64,000 nt of DNA from Bryobacterales bacterium (lineage in GTDB: Bacteria; Acidobacteriota; Terriglobia; Bryobacterales; UBA6623): contig JAJEHF010000207.1 of assembly GCA_022823865.1 (NCBI GenBank), forward strand, positions 1-64,000, in the 5' to 3' direction. The notes below the pieces were generated by a model. That model made no database searches. It saw nothing but the letters and a program-made list of their open reading frames with translations, and was not told the origin of the DNA. The translations under genes and the position numbers were made by a program. Positions 34,064 to 43,102 of this stretch are shown here, piece by piece. Each line of letters begins with the position of its first letter. The first letter of the stretch is position 1.

Positions 34064-37000
34064 ATGCCGGTCTTGGTGTTGGCGATCGTCGGTGCCGTCT
34101 GGCCGGCTACGGCCGAGGTCGACTTCGGCGAGCAGGTCTTCCCGATTCTGCAACGGTCTTGCCTCGGCTGCCACGGGCCGGACCAGCAACTTCGCGGTTT
34201 GCGGCTCGATGCGAGAGCGTCCGTCTTGGGCGCCTCCGCGCCGCCCTCCCTAGTGGCGCCAGGAAGCGCCCAAGACAGCGAGCTGTACCGGCGAATTGCC
34301 GGTCTCAGTGATGGCCCGCGCATGCCGATGGGCGGCACCCTCTCTGCCGTTGAGATCGACACGATTCGCCAATGGATCGAGGCTGGCGCGGAGTGGCCGG
34401 AGGGCACAGGCACGGTAGAAGAAGAGGTCGGTCGGCACTGGGCGTTCGTAGCTCCCAAGCGGCCGCTGCCGCCGGGCGACCGGTCTCTCCACCCGATTGA
34501 CGCGTTCGTTCGAGCTAGGCTCGCTGACGCTGGCTTGGAACCTATGCCGCGAGCGAGCGACGCTGGCCTCCTTCGGCGCGTTAGTTTGGACCTGACAGGC
34601 CTACCCCCGGCTGTGGAGGAATTGGAAGAGTTCCAGAAGGAACCGGACTATGGGGCACTGGTCGGGCGCTTGTTGGCGTCCCCTCACTACGGGGAACGCT
34701 GGGGCCGCCTCTGGTTGGATGCGGCCCGGTACGCCGATTCCGATGGCTACGAAAAGGACATGCCGCGCCAGGTATGGTTCTACCGCGATTGGGTCGTGGA
34801 CGCGCTGAACCGGGATCTTCCGTATGACCGCTTCGTGGTGGAGCAGATTGCTGGCGACTTGCTCCCGGGAGGGGCCCACCAGCAGCTCATTGCAACCGGC
34901 TACCTGCGCAACTCTATGGTCAACGAGGAGGGTGGGACAGACCCCGAACAGTTCCGCATGGAGGCGCTATTCGACCGCATGGATGCCATCGGGAAGGGAA
35001 TTTTGGGCCTCACCATCCAATGCGCCCAGTGCCATTCGCACAAGTACGACCCGCTCACGCACGACGAGTACTACCGCTTGTTCGCGTTCCTGAACAATGC
35101 CGACGAGGCCAAGGTAGCGGTCTATACCGCCGCGGATGCTCAAGTGCGCCAGGCGGTGATCGACGAGATCCGTGCCATCGAAGACGAACTGATCGCATCC
35201 AATCCCGACTGGCAGTCCCGCATGGCCTCGTGGGAGCGGGAAGTGCGCGGCAACCAGCCGCAGTGGACAGTGCTGCATCCCGAGGTGGACGACCTTTCCA
35301 CGGGCGGCCAGCGGTACCTGCTGCAGAGCGATGGCTCGCTACTGGCGCAGGGTTACGCACCGACCGAGCATGTGGCCGAGTTCACCGCGCAAACGAACCT
35401 GCCTGAAATCACAGCCGTCCGGCTCGAGGTACTGACCGACCCCAATCTCCCGCTCGGCGGGCCGGGACGGTCAGTGTACGGCACCGGCGCCTTGAGCGAG
35501 TTCCGGCTGCGGGCTGCGCCCGCGGACGACCCGTCCTCCCAGCAAGACATCTGGATCCGCACCTCCAGCGCGGACATCGACTTGCCCGAGCGCAGCTTGG
35601 ACCCGAAGGTCTTCCCTCACAAGGAAGGCTCGGAACGCTTCACCGGACCGATCCACTTCGCCTACGACGACTGTGTCGACACGGCTTGGGAACTCTTTGC
35701 CGGGCACGGCCGCAGCAACCAGCCGCGCAAGGCGGTCTTTGTCTTCGACCGGCCGATCAGGCATGGTTCTGGCACGCTGCTGACGTTCTTTCTGGATCAG
35801 AGCCACGGAGGGTACGACAGCAACGTTGGCCAAAACAACAATCTCGGCCGGATCCGCCTCTCGGTGACCAACGCCGACGATCCGGTGGCGGATCCGCTGC
35901 CCGCACGAGTCCGCGCCATCGTGGAGCAGGGTCGCGATGGCCGCACGCCCCAAGAGGACAGGGAGGTGTTCAGCTTCTGGCGGACCACAGTTTCGGACTG
36001 GGCTGATGCGAACGAGCGCATCGAGCAGGCTTGGGGGCGCTTCCCGCAAGGCAACACGCAACTAGTCCTTCAGCGGCGTTCGGAACCGCGCCAGACCCAC
36101 CTGCTGCGGCGCGGGGATTTCCTAGAGCCAGCGCATGAGGTCGAGCCGGGCGTGCCCGAGTTCCTGCATGCCATAGGCGCAAGCGGCCGACCCCCGCGCC
36201 TAGCGTTTGCCGAGTGGCTCGTCGACCGCGGCGCCCCGACAACGGCCAGAGTCATCGTGAACCGCATTTGGCAGGCGTACTTCGGCACTGGCTTGGTCGC
36301 AACCGCCGAGGATTTCGGGATGCAGGGGGATCTGCCTTCGCATCCAGAGCTGCTCGACTGGCTGGCGGTGGAGCTGATGGACAGCGGTTGGAGCTTGAAA
36401 CACATCCACCGCTTGATCGTGACCTCCGGGACGTACCAGCAGGCGTCGCGCGTGACCGATCAGGCCCGCGCCGTCGATCCGGACAACCGCTTGCTGTCGC
36501 GCGGCCCGCGGGTGCGGGCCGACGCGGAGATCGTTCGGGACATCGCGCTAGCCGCGAGCGGCCTTCTGAGCCATCAGGTCGGCGGCCCGCCGGTGCACCC
36601 GCCTGCTCCGGAGTTGCTGTTCAAGCCACCCATCAGCTTCTCCGAAAAACCGTGGCCCGCCGCGGCGGGAGAGGACCGCTACCGGCGGGCGCTCTATACG
36701 TTCCAGTACATTTCGGCACCCTATCCGGCCTTCGAAGTCTTCGACGCGCCCAACGGGTCCACCGCCTGTGTGAGGCGCGGCCGCTCAAACACCCCATTGC
36801 AGGCGCTGACTACCCTGAACGAGGAACTCTTCATGGAAGCCGCGCGCGCACTGGCGAGGCGAACCGTCGCGGCGGCAACGGGCGAGCGGGAGCGACTCGA
36901 CCACGCCTTCCGTTCGTGCTTGTCTAGGGAGGTCCAATCCGATGAAGCCGAGCTCCTGCTGGAGTTGCTGCGAAAGACGCGCGAGCAGCTCGCTGCCGGC

Positions 37001-37126
37001 CTGCTGGATGCGCGCGAACTGACCGCCGCCGATTCCGACGAGGGTCCCAGCCCGGATGATGAGGCAGCGTGGACGGTGTTGGCGAGGGCGCTGCTCAATC
37101 TCGACGAGACCATCACGAAGCAATGA
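34064..37126 (+). CDS. Exported cytochrome/DUF1549/DUF1553 protein, copy 2
   Basis: Start at 34064 gives 1,020 residues with a signal peptide (MPVLVLAIVGAVWPATA). One PSCyt1 heme module follows with CLGCHGPDQ (Cys33-His37), then DUF1549 with CAQCHSHKYDPLTHDEYY. An insert of ~230 residues includes a beta-rich segment (EITAVRLEVLTDPNLPLGGP) typical of the larger subclass. The DUF1553 domain has TTARVIVNRIWQAYFGTGL and NTPLQALTTLNEE. It differs from copy 1 in having one N-terminal heme module instead of two. It overlaps the following DUF1501 gene by 4 bp (ATGA), so the pair is coupled. Confidence 0.93.
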   Translation: MPVLVLAIVGAVWPATAEVDFGEQVFPILQRSCLGCHGPDQQLRGLRLDARASVLGASAPPSLVAPGSAQDSELYRRIAGLSDGPRMPMGGTLSAVEIDTIRQWIEAGAEWPEGTGTVEEEVGRHWAFVAPKRPLPPGDRSLHPIDAFVRARLADAGLEPMPRASDAGLLRRVSLDLTGLPPAVEELEEFQKEPDYGALVGRLLASPHYGERWGRLWLDAARYADSDGYEKDMPRQVWFYRDWVVDALNRDLPYDRFVVEQIAGDLLPGGAHQQLIATGYLRNSMVNEEGGTDPEQFRMEALFDRMDAIGKGILGLTIQCAQCHSHKYDPLTHDEYYRLFAFLNNADEAKVAVYTAADAQVRQAVIDEIRAIEDELIASNPDWQSRMASWEREVRGNQPQWTVLHPEVDDLSTGGQRYLLQSDGSLLAQGYAPTEHVAEFTAQTNLPEITAVRLEVLTDPNLPLGGPGRSVYGTGALSEFRLRAAPADDPSSQQDIWIRTSSADIDLPERSLDPKVFPHKEGSERFTGPIHFAYDDCVDTAWELFAGHGRSNQPRKAVFVFDRPIRHGSGTLLTFFLDQSHGGYDSNVGQNNNLGRIRLSVTNADDPVADPLPARVRAIVEQGRDGRTPQEDREVFSFWRTTVSDWADANERIEQAWGRFPQGNTQLVLQRRSEPRQTHLLRRGDFLEPAHEVEPGVPEFLHAIGASGRPPRLAFAEWLVDRGAPTTARVIVNRIWQAYFGTGLVATAEDFGMQGDLPSHPELLDWLAVELMDSGWSLKHIHRLIVTSGTYQQASRVTDQARAVDPDNRLLSRGPRVRADAEIVRDIALAASGLLSHQVGGPPVHPPAPELLFKPPISFSEKPWPAAAGEDRYRRALYTFQYISAPYPAFEVFDAPNGSTACVRRGRSNTPLQALTTLNEELFMEAARALARRTVAAATGERERLDHAFRSCLSREVQSDEAELLLELLRKTREQLAAGLLDARELTAADSDEGPSPDDEAAWTVLARALLNLDETITKQ

Positions 37127-38523
37127 CTGCACTTGACACGGCAAACCCGATCGCACGCCGCTGGTTTCTCGAGCGCTGCGGATTCGGGCTGGGCACGGCG
37201 GCACTGGCGCACCTGTTGCGCGGCGACTCGCACGCGGCGACCCGCCTGCCGCACTTCGCGCCCAAGGCCAAGAATGTCATCTTTCTGTTCCAAGCGGGCG
37301 GGCCGAGCCATCTAGAGCTCTTCGACTACAAGCCGGAGCTGGCAAAGTTCGACGGCACGCTCCCTCCGCCGGATCTGCTCGAGGGCTACCGGGCGGCATT
37401 CATTGATCCGAATTCCAAACTCCTGGGTCCGAAGTACAAGTTTCACAGGGCCGGACAGAGCGGTTTCGAGATCTCCGAGCTCCTGCCGCATCTGGCGACC
37501 GTGGTCGATGACGTCGCGTTTGTCCGTTCCACCGTCACGGACGCATTCAATCACGCACCGGCGCAGCTTCTCATGAGCACCGGCGCCCAGCAGTTCGGCA
37601 GGCCCAGCATGGGAGCTTGGGTGACCTACGGACTTGGCAGCGAGTCGGAGGACCTGCCGGGCTTCATCGTTCTAAACTCGTCGGACTCGGGGCCAAGCGC
37701 GGGCACTGCTCTGTGGGGCGCGGGCTTCCTGCCCACGGTGCACCAAGGCGTGCCGTTCCGCTCGGGCGGGGAACCGGTCTTGTTCCTTTCCAACCCGCAG
37801 GGAATCACCGACCGCGTCCAGCGCGACACTCTCGATGCGATCAACGGGATGAACCGCATCCAGCTCGAACGAATGGGGGATCCGGAGATTCAGACCCGAA
37901 TCCGGTCGTTCGAGCTCGCGTTTCGCATGCAGAGCGCCGCTCCAGCCCTGATGGACATCAGCAATGAGGCCCCCGAGACGCTGGAGCTGTACGGGGCCGA
38001 GCCGGGCAAGGCCTCGTTTGCCAACAACTGCCTGCTGGCGCGACGGCTGGTGGAGCAGGGGGTGCGGTTCGTGCAGCTCTACCACGAGGCTTGGGACCAC
38101 CATGCGAACTTGACCAAGGGAATCAGGCAAGTCGCCAAGGATGTCGACCAAGGCTCGGCAACGTTGATCAAGGATCTCAAGCGGCGCGGCTTGCTGGATG
38201 AGACCTTGGTTCTATGGGGTGGGGAGTTCGGGCGAACGCCCATGACTCAAGACACTAACGGGATCGGTGACGGGCGCGATCACCATCCGGGCGCCTTCAC
38301 AACGTGGATGGCCGGAGCCGGGATCCGCCGCGGCATTACCTTGGGGCGGACTGACGAACTAGGCTTCCGCACGGTCGAGGACAAGGTTCATGTCCACGAC
38401 CTGCACGCGACCGTGCTGCACCTGCTCGGCTTCGACCACACCAAGTTGACCTACCGCTTCCAAGGTCGCGACTTCCGGCTGACAGACGTCAGTGGAGAGG
38501 TGGTCGAGAAACTGCTGGTGTGA
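37123..38523 (+). CDS. DUF1501 protein, copy 2
   Basis: The ATG at 37123 overlaps the previous stop. The 466-residue protein begins with NPIARRWFLERCGFGLGTAA, a twin-arginine-like signal, and continues HFAPKAKNVIFLFQAGGPSH, RSTVTDAFNHAPAQ, LVLWGGEFGRTPMTQ and HVHDLHATVLHLLGFDHTKL. It is full length and intact. The last ~30 codons plus ~40 bp downstream are repeated, degraded, at 39286-39410. The original downstream neighbour was therefore the convergent SMP-30 gene, now displaced by a toxin-antitoxin cassette. Confidence 0.92.
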   Translation: MTALDTANPIARRWFLERCGFGLGTAALAHLLRGDSHAATRLPHFAPKAKNVIFLFQAGGPSHLELFDYKPELAKFDGTLPPPDLLEGYRAAFIDPNSKLLGPKYKFHRAGQSGFEISELLPHLATVVDDVAFVRSTVTDAFNHAPAQLLMSTGAQQFGRPSMGAWVTYGLGSESEDLPGFIVLNSSDSGPSAGTALWGAGFLPTVHQGVPFRSGGEPVLFLSNPQGITDRVQRDTLDAINGMNRIQLERMGDPEIQTRIRSFELAFRMQSAAPALMDISNEAPETLELYGAEPGKASFANNCLLARRLVEQGVRFVQLYHEAWDHHANLTKGIRQVAKDVDQGSATLIKDLKRRGLLDETLVLWGGEFGRTPMTQDTNGIGDGRDHHPGAFTTWMAGAGIRRGITLGRTDELGFRTVEDKVHVHDLHATVLHLLGFDHTKLTYRFQGRDFRLTDVSGEVVEKLLV

Positions 38524-38565
38524 GCTGCTACTAGGCGCTTTCACGACGCGGTCCTTGATCAGGCG
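38436..38565 (+). repeat. Direct repeat, copy 1: junction of DUF1501 and SMP-30 gene ends
   Basis: This segment covers the 3' end of DUF1501 copy 2 and ~42 bp beyond its stop. It matches 39286-39410, with shared blocks such as CCAAGTTGACCTACCGCTTC and GTGTGAGCTGCTAC. On the minus strand 38524-38565 reads AFPPDQGPRRESA then stop, closely matching the C-terminus (APFLPGQGPCRESAS) of the intact SMP-30 protein encoded at 39371. Confidence 0.8.
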
Positions 38566-38923
38566 GGAACGCAAGCATCGGTCTGGCCCCAATACGCAAG
38601 CCGCTGTCGGCAATGGGCTTCGCAGCCCAGGCCAAACTTGATCGCTCTACAGGCTTCCCGCAACCACGCAGCACTCAGTTGGGCTACCCGCGTTTCAAGA
38701 CCTTCTTGCTCCACCGTCGCTGCAGTGTGCAGGTTGACGGTGCTCCAGTGCTTGAGGCCGTCGTCGACGTCTAGCATGCCCTCGCTGGGTACTGACCTGA
38801 TCCTGCTGGTAGTTGGTCCGACTGTGACTCTTGTCAGGTAGGGAATCGCCGAAGAGCTCGTCAGACGACTGGGTGCCGCTCATCGCCCGAAATCCCGCGA
38901 TGCGTGAGCTCTCCCCGTTCTAT
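38559..38923 (-). pseudogene. mazF: mazF-like toxin with two frameshifts
   Basis: Downstream of an intact antitoxin the minus strand shows MazF-like sequence in three frames. The first reads IERGELTHRGISGDERHPVV then stop. The second reads SSDELFGDSLP. The third reads LTRVTVGPTTSRIRSVPSEG, MLDVDDGLKHWSTVNLHTAA and VAQLSAAWLREACRAI to a stop at 38559. The order and spacing fit a ~110-residue MazF endoribonuclease. The first codon is ATA where ATG is expected, and the W-W block after G-E-L is lost, so the gene is clearly dead. Confidence 0.78.
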
Positions 38924-39150
38924 TCGTCCCACGATGCCGAGGCATCCCATCCAGCCAGGTCACCTTCCACGTGCGTGGTGCGTTTGTATCCCAAGCGGTC
39001 TTGCTCCTCCAGTCTGACCATGTGAAGACGCCGCAGGTGTTCCCTCAGAGCGTCTCGGATCAGAGCGGAGCGGTTCGTGCCAGCCCGACTAGCGGCTTCG
39101 TCAGCTTCGGCGAGAAGGTCGGCGTCGAGAACTACTTGGACTGTCTTCAC
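38920..39150 (-). CDS. Ribbon-helix-helix (MazE-type) antitoxin
   Basis: A GTG at 39150 gives 76 residues: VKTVQVVLDADLLAEADEAA, then SRAGTNRSALIRDALREHL, a standard ribbon-helix-helix fold. An acidic/aromatic tail follows (HVEGDLAGWDASASWDE), typical of antitoxins that bind MazF-like toxins. A longer frame to 39171 adds a hydrophobic lead that lacks a ribosome site. The frame is intact although its partner toxin is frameshifted. Confidence 0.82.
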   Translation of the reverse strand: MKTVQVVLDADLLAEADEAASRAGTNRSALIRDALREHLRRLHMVRLEEQDRLGYKRTTHVEGDLAGWDASASWDE

Positions 39151-39285
39151 AACCTGCAATATAGTCCACACCCAACTCTGTAGCTTGCTTGTAGGTATTC
39201 ATGGCGTCATCGATCCATAGCTGCTACACGTTTCCCAGCCGCTCCGCGCTGCTGAAGCAACGTGCTTGGCCGGGCGGTGTCCTAG

Positions 39286-39410
39286 CCACGCCAAGTTGAC
39301 CTACCGCTTCCAGGGGCGCGACTGCCGGCTGTCGGTGGGTCGTTGTTCGAGAAACTGCCGGTGTGAGCTGCTACGAGGCGCTTTCGCGACACGGCCCTTG
39401 GCCAGGCAGA
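39286..39410 (+). repeat. Direct repeat, copy 2: degraded DUF1501 end plus intact SMP-30 end
   Basis: Matches 38436-38565, but the DUF1501 part has lost about a dozen bases around 39339 and is frameshifted. The segment after the TGA at 39363 is the 3' end of the intact SMP-30 gene on the other strand. In this copy the SMP-30 side works and the DUF1501 side is decayed; in copy 1 it is the reverse. Confidence 0.8.
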
Positions 39411-40273
39411 AAGGGCGCCATCGGCTCAAGGCGATGCTCTACGGCACCGATGTGCCAGCCACCCAGGTTGGCGAAGTAGATCTCGTCCTTGCGCAGCGCG
39501 ACGTTGGTCGGCCGGTTCATCCACTCGGCTAACGGGTCTCGATACAGCACTTCGAATCGGTCGTCCGTTCTGATCACGCAGATTTGGTCAGGGGAGTAGT
39601 AGGCAACATAGATATTGCCATCGGCGTCTAGGGCGACTCCGTCGGGCACAGTGCCGGGCTCCAAGGGAATCTGGCGTACCGGTTCCATGCTCGCCACTTG
39701 CGGGCCATCGATTCGAAACGCAAGGATGCTGGGGGCAGTGCTTTCGACCATGTATAGCAGCGAGTTGCCGTGGTCGATGAAAACACCGTTGGCGAATCGG
39801 AACGGCCCGGGGTGTGCGCAGAGCGTCTCGCCTGCTGGAGTTATGGCGAATAGCCGACCGCTATGTCGCGTGGGATGGTACGTGCCCGATTCGGTGAAGA
39901 ACAGATTGCCCTTTGCGTCGAACGCACAGTCGTTTGGGTTGTCGAATTGACCCGTCGAAATCGCTTCGACGCCGCCGTTCGGTTCGATCCGCAAGACTTC
40001 GTTGCGACCGGCGTCGCAGGCGTAGACGGCACCAGCTTGGTCAGAGCACAGTCCGAGGACAAAGCCACCGGTCTGCGCTGTAGCCTCGAACGAACCAGTC
40101 GTCGGATCAACGCGGTAGATTGCTCCCGCCTCGCTACCGCACACCAGCGAGCCGTCGGCTGCAAAGCACAGGCCCTCGGAGTGGTCCAAGCCGGCACACA
40201 CGAATCGGACGGTCTCAGGGGAAGCGGGTGTCATTGGCTGGGAAGCGACGCTCGTTTCAGCATATCGCTGCAT
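39371..40273 (-). CDS. SMP-30/gluconolactonase-family lactonase
   Basis: The 300-residue protein is a six-bladed propeller of the SMP-30/LRE family. Its metal-site residues appear as DHSEGLCF (Glu near residue 33), the Asn in FDNPNDCAFDAKGNLFF, and the Asp in TVPDGVALDADGNIYVAYY. Members hydrolyse aldonolactones to aldonates. It is the last gene of a same-strand run of sulfatase, aldolase, SDR and dehydratase genes, ~130 bp after the sulfatase stop, and supplies the missing lactonase step. A second ATG at 40234 would start closer to the conserved region. Its last codons overlap the direct repeat at 39286-39410. Confidence 0.88.
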   Translation of the reverse strand: MQRYAETSVASQPMTPASPETVRFVCAGLDHSEGLCFAADGSLVCGSEAGAIYRVDPTTGSFEATAQTGGFVLGLCSDQAGAVYACDAGRNEVLRIEPNGGVEAISTGQFDNPNDCAFDAKGNLFFTESGTYHPTRHSGRLFAITPAGETLCAHPGPFRFANGVFIDHGNSLLYMVESTAPSILAFRIDGPQVASMEPVRQIPLEPGTVPDGVALDADGNIYVAYYSPDQICVIRTDDRFEVLYRDPLAEWMNRPTNVALRKDEIYFANLGGWHIGAVEHRLEPMAPFLPGQGPCRESAS

Positions 40274-40400
40274 CGCTACGCCGGATGGTCAGATAATTCC
40301 GTGCGAAGAGCGGCGATCCTCCGTGGTCGCATGTCCGGGAGGGAGGCGAGCTCGCGTTTGATGTTCAACTTCCTCCCAGAGCGATTCCCTCGCCAGGTTC

Positions 40401-42179
40401 CTACGGCGCCGGATCCGAGAGGATCTGGTTGTAGGTGCGCTGCCGCATGGGTATCGCTTCGAGCTGGGGCAGTGCGCCATTCTTTTCCGCCTCGATCCAC
40501 CACAAGTTCTGTAGTTCCTTGAGCCTCTCGGGGTACTGGCCGGCTAGGTCCGTGGTTTCTGTGAAGTCCGCCTCAACGTTGTAGAGTTCCCAATGGTCGG
40601 ACTCGAAATCGGTCCCCGGGGTGTGGAACGCCACCGCCTTCCAGCCCCTGTGGTAGATTCCTCGGCTGCCCCACAGCTCGAAGAACTGCGTGTCGCGTGG
40701 GGCGGGAGCTGTCGGATCCTCGAACGCCGCCCTCGTGCTTTCGCCGTGCATGGGCATCTGGCAGACGCCATCGAAGGCTTGCGGCGCCTCGATCCCGAGG
40801 TAGTCGAGCACGGTTGGAGTGATGTCGATGACGTCGACGAACTGCTCGCGCAATCCGGGTCTGCGAATTTGATCGGGCCACGAGACGATCATCGGCGTGC
40901 GCACTCCGCCGTTGAACGGCCACAGCTTGTAGTACTTGAACGGCGCGCTGGAGGCCATCGCCCAAGGCCGGGGATAGAGCGGCTGCGTGCCGGGGCCGCC
41001 CAGTTCGTCCAGCCGTTCGTGCATCTCCTCCACCGTTGTGGGATCGCCGTATGATCGCGCGAAGTTCCCTTTCACGCCAGCTTCCGGCGCGCCGCCATTG
41101 TCCGAGATCAGGACGATCAGGGTGTTGTCGAACTGGCCGTTCTCCCCCAGAAACGAGATCAGCCGGCCGATCTGCTCGTCGGTGTGTTCGGTGAACCCTG
41201 CGTAGGCTTCCATGAACCGTGCGTAGACTCTGCGCTCGGTCTCGCTAAGGTCTCCCCAAGCCGGGTCGCCTGGATTGCGGGGAGGAAGCTTGGCTCCGGT
41301 CGGAATGATGCCGAGTTCCAACTGCCGGCGATAGCGCCTCTCCCTGACCGCGTCCCACCCGTCGTCGAAGACGCCTTCGTACCGCTTGATGTAGCGCTTG
41401 GGTACTTGGATCGGCGCGTGCGTGGCCCCGAACGCAAGGAGCAGGAAGAAGGGTTTCTCGCTGTCCGCTTCGAGGTTTCCCGCCAGCATCGCGATCGCTT
41501 GATCCACGATGTCTTCCGAGAAGTGGTAGTCCGTCCGCTCCGGCACCGGAACTGCGTGGTTGTCCACCACAAGGTCGGGTCGATATTGGTCGGTCCAGCC
41601 CGACAGGAACCCATGGAAACGGTCGAAGCCTTTCTGCAGCGGCCAGTGCGTGCGGTCCCCTGCCGGCGTCATGTCTTCGCGGGGCACCAAGTGCCACTTC
41701 CCGGCCGCGAAGGTGCTGTATCCGTGGCGGCCCAGGATCTGTGCGATGTTCGCTGCCGATGCAGGGACCCGGCCGCGCGTATGGGGGTATCCTTGGTCGC
41801 CGCCCGGGAGCTCCTTCATCCCGACCGAATGCGCGTTGCGGCCTGTCAGCAGCGAGGCCCTGGTCGGAGAGCACACGGCCTTCGACTGGAAGTTGTTGAA
41901 TAGCAGGCCCCCTTCGGCGAGCGAATCGATATTGGGTGTCGACACCGAGGAGCCGTAGCAGCCCAAGTCTCCGAAACCGGTGTCGTCGAGGACGATGTAC
42001 ACCACATTCGGACTGCCCGCGGGAGGCCGTGCCGGCTGCAGTGGGGAGGGTGTGGAATCTTCGGCCGTGCGGCCGATGACACCCTCGAATCTCGGCTCCG
42101 GTGCTGGCTCGCAGGCCCCTTGGGCGTAGGCCCCGGCCGCGACGATCCAGAGGATGGGAATGGCTTCGAGCTGTTTCAC
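40401..42179 (-). CDS. Arylsulfatase (formylglycine type), last-but-one gene of the sugar-acid operon
   Basis: A GTG at 42179 overlaps the stop of the preceding aldolase gene by 4 bp (GTGA). It gives a 592-residue protein with a signal-like start (QLEAIPILWIVAAGAYAQG) and a possible lipid Cys after it. Key motifs are NVVYIVLDDTGFGDLGCYG, the formylglycine motif CSPTRASLLTGR (Cys103), FAAGKWHLVP, and LISDNGGAPEAG. The size and motif set match the AtsA-type arylsulfatases (S1_4-like). Upstream in-frame codons to 42296 lie inside the aldolase gene and are not part of it. Coupling to sugar-acid enzymes suggests that its product feeds the same pathway. Confidence 0.92.
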   Translation of the reverse strand: MKQLEAIPILWIVAAGAYAQGACEPAPEPRFEGVIGRTAEDSTPSPLQPARPPAGSPNVVYIVLDDTGFGDLGCYGSSVSTPNIDSLAEGGLLFNNFQSKAVCSPTRASLLTGRNAHSVGMKELPGGDQGYPHTRGRVPASAANIAQILGRHGYSTFAAGKWHLVPREDMTPAGDRTHWPLQKGFDRFHGFLSGWTDQYRPDLVVDNHAVPVPERTDYHFSEDIVDQAIAMLAGNLEADSEKPFFLLLAFGATHAPIQVPKRYIKRYEGVFDDGWDAVRERRYRRQLELGIIPTGAKLPPRNPGDPAWGDLSETERRVYARFMEAYAGFTEHTDEQIGRLISFLGENGQFDNTLIVLISDNGGAPEAGVKGNFARSYGDPTTVEEMHERLDELGGPGTQPLYPRPWAMASSAPFKYYKLWPFNGGVRTPMIVSWPDQIRRPGLREQFVDVIDITPTVLDYLGIEAPQAFDGVCQMPMHGESTRAAFEDPTAPAPRDTQFFELWGSRGIYHRGWKAVAFHTPGTDFESDHWELYNVEADFTETTDLAGQYPERLKELQNLWWIEAEKNGALPQLEAIPMRQRTYNQILSDPAP

Positions 42180-43102
42180 GATTCGTTTGCAGTGTTGGCA
42201 TTTCCGAACAAAGACATCACGCGGTCGATGAGATAGTCCGCGTAGCGATCCGTGTGCGGATCGAGCGTCAAGGTAGTCTGCCGGACGGTGTCGCACTCGA
42301 TGAGCCCGCGACGCACGAGGAGCCTCTTCTCCATCTGCAGCAACAGCTCCATGTTCTGCAGGCTGTAGGCCAGGTAGGGCAGCACCGCTTGGAACCGATC
42401 CATGGCACCGTCGCGGTTGCCCCCGATCGCGAGACCGTAGACTTCCTGGAGTATGTCGGCGACGCCCAGCGCCGGCATGGCCCCGCAGATTCCAGCGTCG
42501 ATGCCCTCTAGCAGGTACATTCCTCCCCAGCCTTCGAGGACTTGCACGCCGCCATCTGTCGCCTCTAGGATTTCGGCCACTTTCGGTGCCATCAGCGGCT
42601 GTTCCAGCTTGAGGTAGCAGAAGTTCGGAAAATCCGAGTGCAGGCGCTTGGCCGTTTCAGGCGAGATTGTCGGACCGCCCGGGTTGAAGTCCTGCACCAA
42701 TACCGAGAGGGATGTCGCGCCTGCCACATCGGCCACAAACTTGTACACGTCTTCCTCGGAAATGTCGAACATTCTCGGCACGGCCACCGATATGATGTCG
42801 GCGCCTCTTTCTTCATTGGCGCTTGCGATCGTCGCGGCATGGATGCCGGCAAAGTGGTTCGACTGCGCGATGACTTGGATTTCTCCGTCCGCGGCATCGA
42901 CTGCGGTGCCGACCACCATTTCCCGCTCCAGCTCGGTCAGCTTGTAGAACTCGCTCGCGTACGCTGGCAGGCAGACGGCGCTGAAACCGCTGATCGCACA
43001 GAATCGAACGAGTCGCTCCAGCGACCCGAGGTCAAGCTGCTCCTCTCTGTCGAACGGCGTCGGCAGGACAGGGACGATGCCTGTGATCTGGGCGGTCTTC
43101 AT
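42176..43102 (-). CDS. DapA-family aldolase/synthase (KDG-aldolase-like)
   Basis: The ATG at 43102 overlaps the SDR stop (ATGA) and gives 308 residues. The (beta/alpha)8 fold is clear: GIVPVLPTPFDREEQLDLGS, the Schiff-base Lys165 in FCYLKLEQP, and GGVQVLEGWGGMYLLEGIDAG. The usual G-T-T-G-E substrate loop reads P-A-Y-A-S-E, and the catalytic Tyr of the Y-N-x-P motif is replaced in VQDFNPGG. It is therefore not a lysine-pathway DHDPS; it belongs to the sugar-acid branch that cleaves 2-keto-3-deoxy acids or a related dehydratase branch. The operon context supports cleavage of a keto-deoxy sugar acid to pyruvate plus an aldehyde. Confidence 0.86.
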   Translation of the reverse strand: MKTAQITGIVPVLPTPFDREEQLDLGSLERLVRFCAISGFSAVCLPAYASEFYKLTELEREMVVGTAVDAADGEIQVIAQSNHFAGIHAATIASANEERGADIISVAVPRMFDISEEDVYKFVADVAGATSLSVLVQDFNPGGPTISPETAKRLHSDFPNFCYLKLEQPLMAPKVAEILEATDGGVQVLEGWGGMYLLEGIDAGICGAMPALGVADILQEVYGLAIGGNRDGAMDRFQAVLPYLAYSLQNMELLLQMEKRLLVRRGLIECDTVRQTTLTLDPHTDRYADYLIDRVMSLFGNANTANES

